From Caldisericota bacterium (GTDB lineage: Bacteria > Caldisericota > Caldisericia > Cryosericales > Cryosericaceae), in NCBI GenBank assembly GCA_026390245.1, contig JAPLGI010000050.1, forward strand, positions 1-9,950: a DNA stretch of 9,950 nt, read 5' to 3'. Every line of letters starts with the position of its first letter. Position 1 is the first letter of the stretch. A program made the translations under genes and the position numbers. Positions 1 through 8,700 of this stretch are shown here, piece by piece. The notes beneath the pieces were generated by a model. That model saw only the letters and a program-made list of their open reading frames with translations. It had not been told where the DNA came from and did no database searches.

Positions 1-223
1 CAAGGAGAACGGTGCCATGGCAACCGTGCTCAAGGGCAATGTGGAGGCAATCCTTCTTACGGGAGGGAAGGCCTTCAATGATACGCTTGTTGCAGAGGTG
101 ACAGAGCGTGTCGCATGGATTGCCCCCGTCAAGGTCTATCCGGGCGAAGAGGAACTTGAGGCGCTGGCCAGTGCCGCCCTGAGGGTTCTCCGGGGCGAGG
201 ACCAGGCAAAGGAATACATTTGA
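1..223 (+). CDS. buk: Butyrate kinase, C-terminal fragment (cut by window start)
   Basis: The reading frame is open from the first base (codons in phase from base 2) to a TGA at 221-223, giving the last 73 residues of a longer protein. The ATG at 17 is internal, since the preceding in-frame residues KENGA also fit the family. Butyrate kinases (acetokinase/ASKHA superfamily) interconvert butyryl phosphate and ADP with butyrate and ATP in the cytoplasm, the last step of fermentative butyrate formation. Visible family marks are the LLTGG turn of the second nucleotide-binding half, followed by RV-x-WIAPVKVYPGEEELEALA and an ALRVLRGE ending, which match butyrate kinases better than acetate kinases. 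The usual GG-(I/L)-A-(Y/R)-S segment reads GGKAFND here, a mild deviation. A branched-chain or other short-chain acyl kinase of the same family cannot be excluded from the C-terminus alone. No clear terminator follows. Confidence 0.85.
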   Translation, partial: KENGAMATVLKGNVEAILLTGGKAFNDTLVAEVTERVAWIAPVKVYPGEEELEALASAALRVLRGEDQAKEYI

Positions 224-275
224 GTTGATCTGGCCGCGAAGGCGGGAATCCAGCTTCTCACTTGCGATCTGGTGA

Positions 276-815
276 TCACCTCGAGTCCAGTGATCCGAAG
301 TCCAGGTCAGCCGTCGCCACAAGGTGCACGACCCCCTGGCTGAGCTTCTCGTTCCAATGTTCGATGACGTGCTCGCCGTCCGGGCTTTCCGTGCTATGGG
401 CATCCTTCACCAGCGTGACGTCGTAGCCCAGAGCGTGGGCGCCCTTGCAGGTTGCCTGCACGCAGCCGTCCGTCACCAGCCCTACCACCACGACCTTGCC
501 GACCTTCAGACCGTTCAGTTCACCCTTGAGTGGTGTGTCCTGGAATGCGTTGCCGTGGTGCTTGCGGATGAAGTGGTCCGTTGTCAGTGGCTTCAGCTCG
601 GGATGCAGTTGCCAGTCATGGCTCTCCTCGATCAGGTCCGTCTTGGTAGAGTGCTGGACCCAGAACACGGGGACGCTGGCAGCATGAGCGCGGTCGACCA
701 GCGCGTTGATGTTCTTCAAGACTTCATCGGCCTGGTAGACGGGCGTCGGTTCCTCAAACAGTCCCTGCTGAACGTCGATGACCAACAGTGCGGTGCTTGT
801 AGCCAATTCCTCCAC
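276..815 (-). CDS. Isochorismatase-family cysteine hydrolase (short form, 179 aa)
   Basis: This is a cytoplasmic alpha/beta hydrolase of the isochorismatase/nicotinamidase superfamily. All three catalytic residues are visible: Asp14 in ALLVIDVQ, Lys85 in FIRKHHGNAF, and the nucleophile Cys118 in GLVTDGCVQAT. The length of about 180 residues is normal for the family. An upstream in-frame ATG at 842 exists, but I choose the GTG at 813-815. A GGAGGT ribosome binding site lies five bases before it (821-826 on the + strand), and the homologous part of the protein starts there. The family includes nicotinamidase, N-carbamoylsarcosine amidase and many uncharacterised amidases. The metal-binding Asp-x-His-x-x-His of nicotinamidase is not obvious, so the substrate is unknown. 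The gene converges on the butyrate kinase and is divergent from the toxin-antitoxin genes. A GGTGATCACC palindrome at 271-280 covers the stop codon; its meaning is unclear. Confidence 0.9.
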   Translation of the reverse strand: MEELATSTALLVIDVQQGLFEEPTPVYQADEVLKNINALVDRAHAASVPVFWVQHSTKTDLIEESHDWQLHPELKPLTTDHFIRKHHGNAFQDTPLKGELNGLKVGKVVVVGLVTDGCVQATCKGAHALGYDVTLVKDAHSTESPDGEHVIEHWNEKLSQGVVHLVATADLDFGSLDSR

Positions 816-868
816 GTTGCACCTCCACGCCCATGGTAGCATATTTGCCTCTCTGGGTCATCAGACTC

Positions 869-896
869 TTGATTTACACGGCATGCTGTGTAAAAT
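869..896 (+). promoter_or_regulatory. Sigma-70-type promoter for the toxin-antitoxin operon
   Basis: TTGATT (869-874) and TAAAAT (891-896) are separated by 16 bases, each close to the -35 and -10 consensus. Transcription would start near base 903, just before the AGGAGGT ribosome binding site at 903-909 and the ATG at 917. If that start point is right, the ribosome binding site would sit at the very 5' end of the message, so the true start may be a few bases earlier. The placement is from sequence only. Confidence 0.55.
873..894. promoter_or_regulatory. 22-bp palindromic operator overlapping the -10 element
   Basis: Arms TTTACAC (873-879) and GTGTAAA (888-894) are exact inverted copies around a GCATGC core (881-886). 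Only the pair at 880/887 fails to match, so 20 of 22 bases are symmetric. The site fills the spacer and the first four bases of the -10 box of the promoter that reads into the antitoxin gene. A dimeric repressor bound there would block RNA polymerase. In AbiE-type systems the antitoxin autoregulates by binding inverted repeats at its own promoter, which makes the product of the gene at 917 the first candidate. That assignment is inference. Confidence 0.6.
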
Positions 897-916
897 GTTC
901 TGAGGAGGTCCAGAAG

Positions 917-1309
917 ATGACTATCGTCGTTCGCACGATTCACGGAGGGCAGTACGCGTATGTCTCTCGACGCGAGGGCAAGCGCACTGTCCAGACCTAC
1001 CTTGGGCCCATGAGCAGGCCTGATGTGCAAGCCATAGTGGACAGCCTGTCCGAGGAGAAGGGGATTCCTGCCCGCATGCGCCGCCTGTTCTGGGACACAG
1101 ATTCCGAGTCGCTGGATTCCGCTCGGCATGCGACTGCCATTATTGAGCGTGTCCTCGAGATGGGGGACCTGCAGGACGTGCGATGGTTGCAGCACCGATA
1201 TGCCGGCACCACGATCGCCCAGGTCCTGACGCTTTCCAAGGGACTCTCACCACGCTCGCGAGTATTCTGGAACCTGTGGTTCGGCAGGGAGGTGCCCTGT
1301 GCATCCTGA
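917..1309 (+). CDS. DUF6922-like protein, candidate antitoxin of an AbiEii-type pair (130 aa)
   Basis: This is a small soluble protein directly upstream of, and overlapping, the AbiEii-like nucleotidyltransferase. The start is the ATG at 917, eight bases after an AGGAGGT ribosome binding site (903-909). An in-frame ATG at 833 would add 28 unrelated residues and has no such site. Two parts are visible. Residues 1-32 form a beta-rich module ending in TYLGP, with HGGQYAYVSRREGKR resembling the short 'K-x-Y-x-Y-(n)-YLG' unit seen at the front of some DNA-associated proteins. Residues about 55-120 read RRLFWDTDSESLD, HATAIIERVLEMGD, VRWLQHRYAG and LSPRSRVFWNLWFG. This is the pattern I associate with DUF6922, a family typically encoded next to AbiEii/AbiGii toxins. 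I infer a role as antitoxin and autorepressor. No catalytic motif is visible. The last 11 bases overlap the next gene in another frame. Confidence 0.75.
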   Translation: MTIVVRTIHGGQYAYVSRREGKRTVQTYLGPMSRPDVQAIVDSLSEEKGIPARMRRLFWDTDSESLDSARHATAIIERVLEMGDLQDVRWLQHRYAGTTIAQVLTLSKGLSPRSRVFWNLWFGREVPCAS

Positions 1310-1880
1310 GTGCTTGCAGCACGAGGCCGCGCGTCTCCTGCCTGTCGTCGCCTCCGCCCTCCAACGGTATAGCCCTGTGCTGGCAGGTGGTACAGCTCTT
1401 GCGTTGCATGTTGGTCACCGCGTGTCTGTCGACTTTGACTTCTTCACCGGCAACGAGTTTGATCCTGCCGCCATCGTTCAGGCTGTGCAGGCTACGTCGG
1501 CCAATGTTCAGGTGTTGAAGTTGGAGCAGGGGACCGCGGTGATGATAGCAGACGGCGTCAAGGTATCGCTGTTCCAGTATCCCTATCCCTTTGCCGAACC
1601 CATGGAGCGATTCAGCAGCGCCTCGGTGGCGAGCACCATCGATATTGCCGGGATGAAGCTCATCGCCATCATGCAGCGCGGAGCGAGGCGCGACTTCGTG
1701 GACCTCTACACAGTGCTGAGGACCACGCCGTTTCGTGTCGTTGCCCACAATGCGATCCAGCGCTTCGGCACGACACTCATCGAAGGAAAGCCCCTACAGT
1801 GGTCGGCCATCAAGCACTTCTTCCGCTCCAGCGTACCACAGTTTGTTCTTGACCTTGAAGCAGAACGAGGAGGAGGGTAA
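1299..1880 (+). CDS. Nucleotidyltransferase, AbiEii/AbiGii toxin family (193 aa)
   Basis: This is a DNA-polymerase-beta-fold nucleotidyltransferase of the AbiEii type. Known members use a nucleoside triphosphate to inactivate a cellular target (for MenT-type relatives, the tRNA acceptor end) and act as toxins in phage defence or plasmid maintenance. The sequence shows GGTAL (residues 30-34), the metal-binding pair Asp45/Asp47 in SVDFDFFTG, a candidate third strand at DGVKVSLF (85-92), and the family's later motif around Lys120 with RRDFVDLYTVL (130-140). The core is intact, so activity is likely. The start is a GTG at 1299, five bases after GGGAGGT (1287-1293). It overlaps the antitoxin gene by 11 bases, which points to translational coupling. 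At 193 residues it is shorter than lactococcal AbiEii, as is common in this subgroup. Whether it is toxic, and its target, cannot be told from sequence. Confidence 0.85.
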   Translation: MHPECLQHEAARLLPVVASALQRYSPVLAGGTALALHVGHRVSVDFDFFTGNEFDPAAIVQAVQATSANVQVLKLEQGTAVMIADGVKVSLFQYPYPFAEPMERFSSASVASTIDIAGMKLIAIMQRGARRDFVDLYTVLRTTPFRVVAHNAIQRFGTTLIEGKPLQWSAIKHFFRSSVPQFVLDLEAERGGG

Positions 1881-1883
1881 TCC

Positions 1884-2612
1884 ATGAACGAGGCAAACGA
1901 GGTCATCCGGCAGCTCCGGGAGAGAAAGTCGGTACGCATCTTTGAGGACAGGACCGTGCCCGATGCCGTCAAAAGCGACGTGATCGGGGCGGCCTTCGAA
2001 GCGCCGACCGCCGGCAACATGATGTTCTACACGATCATCGACGTGACCGATCAGCAGGTCAAGGAACAGCTGGCGGTGTTGTGCGACCACCAGCCGTTCA
2101 TTGCCAAGGCGCCACTCGTACTGGTCTTCGTCGCCGACTATGAGCGGTGGTACGAGACGTACCAGGCGGCGGGACTCGTAGTGCGGAGACCAGCTGTCGG
2201 CGATCTGATTCTCGCGTGCGCCGACGCGTTCATCGCTGCGCAGAACACCGTGGTGGCCGCTCAGTCATTGGGGCTCGGATCCTGCTACATCGGCGACGTC
2301 CTTGAGAACTGCGAACAGGTGAGAACACTGCTGGCACTCCCCGCATTCACCATGCCGGCGGCTATGGTTGTGTACGGCTATCCGACGAAGCAGCAGCTGG
2401 ATCGCACAAAGCCGGCACGCTTCGGCAGGAACCATATCGTCCACGAGAACCGCTACCGGAAGATGGAATCGGATGAGCTTCTTGGCATGGTTTCAGAGCG
2501 TGGCGACAAGGAGACTATCGAGGCGCTCTGTGAACGCAAGTACCTGTCCGACTTCTCCCTGGAGATGAACCGGTCTGTGGCGGAGTATCTCAAGAACTTC
2601 GGCAGCCAGTAG
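1884..2612 (+). CDS. Nitroreductase-family flavoprotein (242 aa)
   Basis: This is an FMN-dependent oxidoreductase of the NfsA/Frp-like nitroreductase group. Such cytoplasmic enzymes use NAD(P)H to reduce nitroaromatics, quinones or flavins. The FMN-contacting N-terminus reads RKSVRIF (residues 14-20), followed by EAPTAGNMM (39-47), where NfsA-type proteins have their flavin-phosphate and isoalloxazine contacts. The segment AAQSLGLGSCYIGDV (125-139) and VVYGYPT (162-168) are typical of the second half. An Arg/Lys-rich stretch near 173-193 matches the extended C-terminal part of this subgroup. The length is normal. The start ATG at 1884 has a strong GAGGAGGAGGG ribosome binding site (1867-1877), much of which lies inside the end of the toxin gene. 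Only three bases separate the two genes, so co-transcription is very likely. The natural substrate is unknown. Confidence 0.9.
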   Translation: MNEANEVIRQLRERKSVRIFEDRTVPDAVKSDVIGAAFEAPTAGNMMFYTIIDVTDQQVKEQLAVLCDHQPFIAKAPLVLVFVADYERWYETYQAAGLVVRRPAVGDLILACADAFIAAQNTVVAAQSLGLGSCYIGDVLENCEQVRTLLALPAFTMPAAMVVYGYPTKQQLDRTKPARFGRNHIVHENRYRKMESDELLGMVSERGDKETIEALCERKYLSDFSLEMNRSVAEYLKNFGSQ

Positions 2613-2717
2613 GAATTAACTCGCCCAGCGGTCGCCCCGCGTAGACGGCCCATTCACTGGCTCCAGGCAGGCGGGAGTCCATCCCGTGCGCAATCTGTCT
2701 CCTCTTCTGAGGCTACC

Positions 2718-5700
2718 CTAGTGTTCGGTCTTCTTGGCCAACGCCTTCGAAGCCATCTTGAAGTAGAAGCCCGCGCCGGCTTCGTAGCCCTGGATGAAGT
2801 TGATGACATTCTGCTTGATTTCCGGCCTCTTCCCTGCCAGCATGTCAGAGAATTCCTTGGCCATCGTGTTGATGTCCAGCGTCACCTCGACCTTCACTGG
2901 CCCCATCTCCTCTTCGAATTTGATGCCAGTGCTTGACTCGAGCGTCAGGAAGGCGTCGAGGACTTTTCCGACCTTGAACGTGAAGGATTCCGCCATCTTG
3001 AGGATCTGTGCATAGTCACTCAGTTGCAGAGTGAAGGTTGCCACGGACCAAATAGCGTCCTGCGTTCCGAGGAAGGCGCCAATGGCAAAGTTGCGGAAAT
3101 CCTTCGCTCCCGGCGTCAGGCTCACTTCGACGTATTCAGCCATGCCGCCACGTGAGCCGTCGTCCAGGACACTGATGGTTTCAAACGTCACCGGGTCGAT
3201 CTCAAGCCAGGCCCAGTGTTCCGAGCCATTGACGGTGGCCGGCTTGTCCGTCACAACCAGGACGCGGGTCGTCTTGTTTGCTGCTGATACGAGGGCCGCC
3301 GGCGCCTGGATGCTCTTCAGGTATTTCACCGTCTCCACCCGGTATTCAGGCATGAACATGTGGAGTTTCGTACCTGACGGTACTGCCTGCCAGACGTCCA
3401 TGAAGTCCAGCTTGTTGCCCGGCAGCACCATGCCTTCCAGTCGAGAGGCAAATAGCCCGGTGGCGATGCGGAAAGCGGACTTGGCTTCGTCTGTTCCGCG
3501 AAGGACCTTGTCGAGGGACTGCATCAGGTCGATATTGGTCTGCAGGGGTGAATCCGCAGTGGTCTTTCGTACGGTCACAATCAGGCAGCGGGCATTGGAA
3601 GTCCGGCCCACCGTTATACCCAGCTGGCTTGCGGTTTCAGCGTCATTCACTGTTTGTTGTGCCACAAAACTGCTCAGGATGCTCCGCGTGTACCAGCGAA
3701 GAGCAGAAGGGACATCTGGACTGGTTGCTGCTGCACGCGCGTTGGTCGCGGCCTTCCGCAAGGTGTCGGCTGACTTTTCTGGCAAGTCCGGCAGGTTGAT
3801 CGCCAGGGACTGAAAGAAGCCACTCAGGTCAGCCCCCTCTGGCATAAGGGTATCGTGTTGAAGGACCTTGCCGTCCAGGCGCACTTCAACGCGCGTTGAG
3901 ACCACGCGGAACTGGTTGACGTCCACGGTGTGATCGCCGATCAGAGACGTCCCCCCTATGTCCATTCTGACGGTATATCCCGCATTTGTCGTGCCGGAGA
4001 AGTAGATGTCCATGGCGTCCAGGCTGCAGGCGTCCAGCCCGAGCCTGGTTGTGAGCACCCGAACCTGTTGCGGCGCATCAGGGCCTGCACTCTCTGCACC
4101 ACCCATGGCCGACCCGATGCCACCTGTGACCCCGGTCACGCTCCCCTTCGTGAGGGGGAGGACCGATACATAGACAGACACGTCGCAGGTCTGGGGCAGC
4201 TGTTCCCGCTTTTCCTGTGTCCCCGGCAGGAACGCGAGCCCGCCCAGATTGGCCAGATCCCTCATGAACGGCACCACAAAGACTCTCGCGTTTCCTGCAT
4301 CATCCGTGTATGTCCAGGCCGGCACTGCGGTCAGCTTCAGCGAGTCCAAGCCAGCCACCTTCATCAGGGCCTGCTTTCCCTGGCTTGTGACCTGAACGGT
4401 GCGGAGCACCGGGTGATAGCCCAGCTTGGACAGCAGGCCGCCCGCCAGTCGGGACAAATCGCTTTCCGTTCCCCATCCTTGCGTGACAACTGCTTCTGGA
4501 GCATATCGATACAATCCCCTGTCATCTTCGGATGGCAGCCAGCTGAGCCCCTGCATCAGAACCTGGAACTGTGCGAGGGTGGTTACTTCTGCTACGCGCA
4601 GATCGCCTTCCACCGTAAACCGGGGAACAGGGACGTTCATCGCCTGTTGCTGGACATCCTGCACGCCCAGCGTCTGAAGGGAACCACTCTGCGGATTAGC
4701 CGCCAGGCGAGACTGCCAGGCGAGGATCGATTCCTGGACGGCCGCTGCCAGCTGTTTGTCGAAGTAGTCGTCGTACCGTTCTTGCGCCAGGCAGGCCATT
4801 AACCCTGGCTCCTTGTAGGCTGTTGCCGAAATGGGTTGTTTGAGAGTTGTGAAGTAAGGAGACTGCAGGGTCCAGGCTTCTTTCTCGAGGCCGGCAGGAA
4901 GCCGGAACACGATCAGGCCGCGCCGGCTGCTTCCGTCGTACACGGGCCATGAGCCCGAGATGCCAAGAAGCAGGATGTCGTTGACCGCATCGGGTCGCAG
5001 GACTTTCTCTTTCTTGTCTGTGCCTTCCCGCACCAGCGTGAATCCACCGGACAACCCGGTTGTGCCGGTACCATCCGGCATGTCGCTGACGGTCAGGTCC
5101 GCCACCACGAGACTGCCGCCTTGATTCTCGAATTTCTGGATGGGGGCCACTGCATTCACGGTTAGCTTGACGCCGGTGCCGGAAAAAACGGGGCCGTTGG
5201 AAGGTATCCCGGAAACGCTTCCGGTTCCAACCGCCAGCTCCAGTGCACCCCCGTGCAGATCGCCAAATACCGACATCTGTGTAGTCTTGAGGGCCGTCGG
5301 AATCTGGAAGACGAAGCGTATGGGATTGGTGGTGCCGGGCGCAAGGGAGACTGGTCGCAGGAAACCATACGAGACCAGGGCCGTTGCAGGATGGATGGGC
5401 AGGAAGAAAGTGCCGGAACGGGTTTCCAGCCTGAGCTGGAAACGTTCCATTGGGCTGATGTTCAAGATAGCCTGCCGTTTCGATTCCAGAACGCCTTCCA
5501 CGACGCGGAACAGGCTGGTGGCAGGCAACTGGACCTGGCCGATCTTCGTAAGGTCCTTGGCCCCGGACAGGGTCATGGTGAACGTGTCCGACAACTTGCC
5601 GGCCACGCCTGTCGGCATCGTCTCTATCTTGCTGTCCGGGACGACAGGGGTGCCCACGAGTGGCAGCGTGATGTGTCCGTAGCTGGTATCATAATAGTGC

Positions 5701-8700
5701 AGTTCTGCCTGCTCCATGCGTTCATCCGGGACAATGAAGACCAGCATGCCCTTGGCTGTCTTGCCGGGCTGGATGGTCAGCCCGCTCTCACCAGGAGGCA
5801 TGAGGGGAGTTGCTGTCAGCCATGTGGCGGTTGAGGCGGGGTACGAGCCTCGCCCGTTCAGGCCGATGAACACGTGTGATGCTACGTCCGGGATGGAATA
5901 CGGGATAGCACTCGCAAGCACGTTGGTCATTTCCATATCGATCGCCAGAAAGCTCTTTCTACTGGGAGCGGTGATGCTCCCCAGTTTCGTCAGAGAGTAT
6001 GCATCAAGGGCTTTCCATGTCATGGCCCTGTTGCTGCCGGACACATTCAAGGGAATCCGTTTGGTGATCTGGACGGCGGTGCTACCGGGCAGATTCATGC
6101 CGGTGAGCAGTGCCGAGGTGTCCTTGTCGTATTGGCGGAATGGCGCGCCTGTCTCAAAGGTCATGGCTTCGAGGTTCACTGCGCTGCCGGATTGCGGAGG
6201 AATGGGGAAGTCGACAAGGCGGCTGGCGGAATAGGAAGCTGCCGTCCCCTTGCCTGTCGTGTTTTTTACGCTGACGGCCAGTGTCAGCTTCTTCGCCGGG
6301 ATGGCCTTCACTTCGGCGAGCACCTGGTCGAGTGCTGCACCCAGGACGGCTGCGTTTTCGGAGATGACATAGCGGCCGCCGGACTTGCTCGCCGCCCACG
6401 CGAACGCATCTTTGCTCTCTTCCACGCCGAGACCGACCCAAAGCGAGCGAATGCCCGCTTCCTTGATCTTCACCAGCAGGCGTTCGAACGTGTCCGTGGA
6501 TGCCGGTGGAACTTTCAGCGCCGCGTCGGTCATGAAGATGATGACGCGCTTGTTCGAGGGAACAGTCCGGATGGCTTCGTAGGCGGCAGTTGTGGCCATC
6601 AGAATGTCAGTGCCACTGCTGGCTTCAAGGGAGCCAAGGGCCTGCAGGAGGTCCGCTTTCCGGGTGGTAGAGATCTGCTCGATGGACAACCAGTCGCTGA
6701 AACGCATCAGCTGGACCAGGCTTGGGTCCGGCAGTTTGGCGATGAAGCCGTGGTACATAGCTTTCACCTTGTCGATGCGCCAGTTGCAGATGGGATCGGA
6801 CGGGTCCTTGTCCATCGAGGCGCTGGTGTCGAGGACCATGGAGATGACGGGGACATCGGTGGGGGCGGCGTTCGTGGGCCGCTCATACAGGGCAGTGTAC
6901 ATGTTGCCGAGCTTCTTCAGAATTGCTGCGAAGACCTGGTCGAGGGCGGTCTTGTCCTGGGCCGGATAGTACATGCCTCCCGAAACGCCGGCGAATTCAA
7001 GCAGGGTGGCACTGTCGGGGGCGACTCCAAAGCCGATCGTGAAAAGCGGGACGCCCGACTTCTTCACGGCCGCCATCACCTGTGTCCTGGTGGCTTTGCT
7101 GCCCTCATCCATGCCGTCGGTGAACACGACCAGCGTTGGTCTTTGCTGATCCTTCAGCATGTCCAGGCCTTGCATGATGGAATCGTTCAGCGCAGTCGCC
7201 CCATTGGCCTTGATGGTGGCAAGACCCGCCAGTGCTTCTTTGGCGGTTGTGCCCTTCAGCAGGCGGGGCACCGTGTCAAAGTCCACCACCTGGATTCTTG
7301 TATTTGCCGGCAATCCCAGCACAAAAGTCTTCGCTGCTGCGATGGTCTGCGCCATCTGGTCCTTCATGGAACCGGACGAATCGAGCAGCAGGGCCACACT
7401 GGCCAGCGTCTTCACGCGGTCAACGCGGATCAGCTTCCCTGGTTGTCCGCCTTCGGTGATGACGGTGTTCCCCAGGGCGGCGACAAGGTCCATGTTCTTG
7501 CTGTCCAGCAATTGGAAGGTGACAGTGACCTGCGTACCGGATTCGACGGCATCAAGGATCTTCAGCCCGCTCTCACCTGCGCCGGCCTGAGCCATCTCGT
7601 GGTCGACATAGGCCTCGTTGATGGCGGGAGGGACTGTCAGCGTGGTCAATTCGCCCGAGCTGACAGGCACCAGCCGTGACACGCAGTAGCGTACAGTTTC
7701 ATGGCTGTTCGGTTCGAAGTGCAGGTTCCAGTATCCGGATGGAAGCCAGAAGATGGTGTCACCCTCCGGCGTGATGTCCCCACGGTAGTTGCTGATGCTG
7801 GGGCATTCCGGATGGGTGCTGTTGACCTGGCGGAGGGGTTCGATGGTGACCTTGCCGAATGAGACGCCTTTGACCTTCAGGGCGCCCAATTCCTCCCCGT
7901 AGCGCACAGGCAGGACATCGGGGCCGCTTGTCACGGTGAAGGTAAGTTCACCGGGATCCTTGTCCGCTGTCCAGGTTGCTTTCCAGAGGATGGGGGCGAA
8001 GGACTCCTGCGGAATGTCGTCCAGCACGTAGGCGTTGGTCTTGTACGCATACAGTTGCTTCCTGTAGTCCACGTTCCGCTTGTAGGAGCCTTTCTCGTAA
8101 TGGGCGGTTCCAGTCAGAACGACCTCACCGGCGGGTATCCCGGCAAGGAGGGTCAGGTAGGCGTTGCCGGCTCGGGTTGTCATGAAGTAGACCGAGCGAT
8201 CTTTCATGTCGAAGGTCTTGAAGCTGACGGCGACGTCTGGCTTGAGGCTAAGTTCACGGCACACCCAGAGGCTGTAGCCCGCAGCTTCGCGGGTGGAACG
8301 GCACCACCAGTCGGTCCCGCCGGCATCTCGCACATGGGCGACCCACTCTTCGGACGGCGCACGATACAGGTCTGCCCCCAAATCAGAGAGGTATTGCCGG
8401 AGGTCATCGTAGGGATCCGTGGTCTTGTCCGTCCAGGGCACCTTCATGGTCCAGGTCTGGCCAGAGGAAAGGCGGTTGGCTTCCCGGTTGTCCTGGCCGA
8501 TGTAGTTGATTTGCTGCCAGGTGTTTGGATTCAACTCGACCTTGGTGTAGTTGCCCTCGGAACCGAATGGGTTGACATAGGGAACATCCATGCTCCAGGT
8601 TCCCGCCGCGTATGCCTTTCGGGGCGCTCTTGCCGGCTCTAAGACGGGGGCGAACGGGTCGGCAGTGCTTCCGGTGGAGGTGTTTTCGGTCGACGTGTCT

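Noticed and set aside
324..839. A 171-codon + strand frame opposite the first isochorismatase gene
   Set aside because: The opposite strand has an intact catalytic triad and a strong ribosome binding site; this frame has neither.
1140..1748. A 202-codon - strand frame across the antitoxin/toxin junction
   Set aside because: It is antisense to two well supported genes and shows no protein family features.
2672..2686. CGGGA/TCCCG stem between the converging nitroreductase and lipoprotein genes
   Set aside because: It has only five base pairs and no T-run on either side, so it is not supported as an intrinsic terminator. No other terminator was seen in 2613-2717.
3930..4802. A 290-codon open frame on the + strand inside the lipoprotein gene
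   Set aside because: It is an antisense shadow with low-complexity composition, no ribosome binding site and no family resemblance.
6132..7679. A 515-codon open frame on the + strand opposite the VWA domains
   Set aside because: It lies wholly antisense to a gene with clear domains. Its translation is rich in Gly, His, Arg and Gln without a recognisable motif, as typical for the mirror frame of GC-rich genes.
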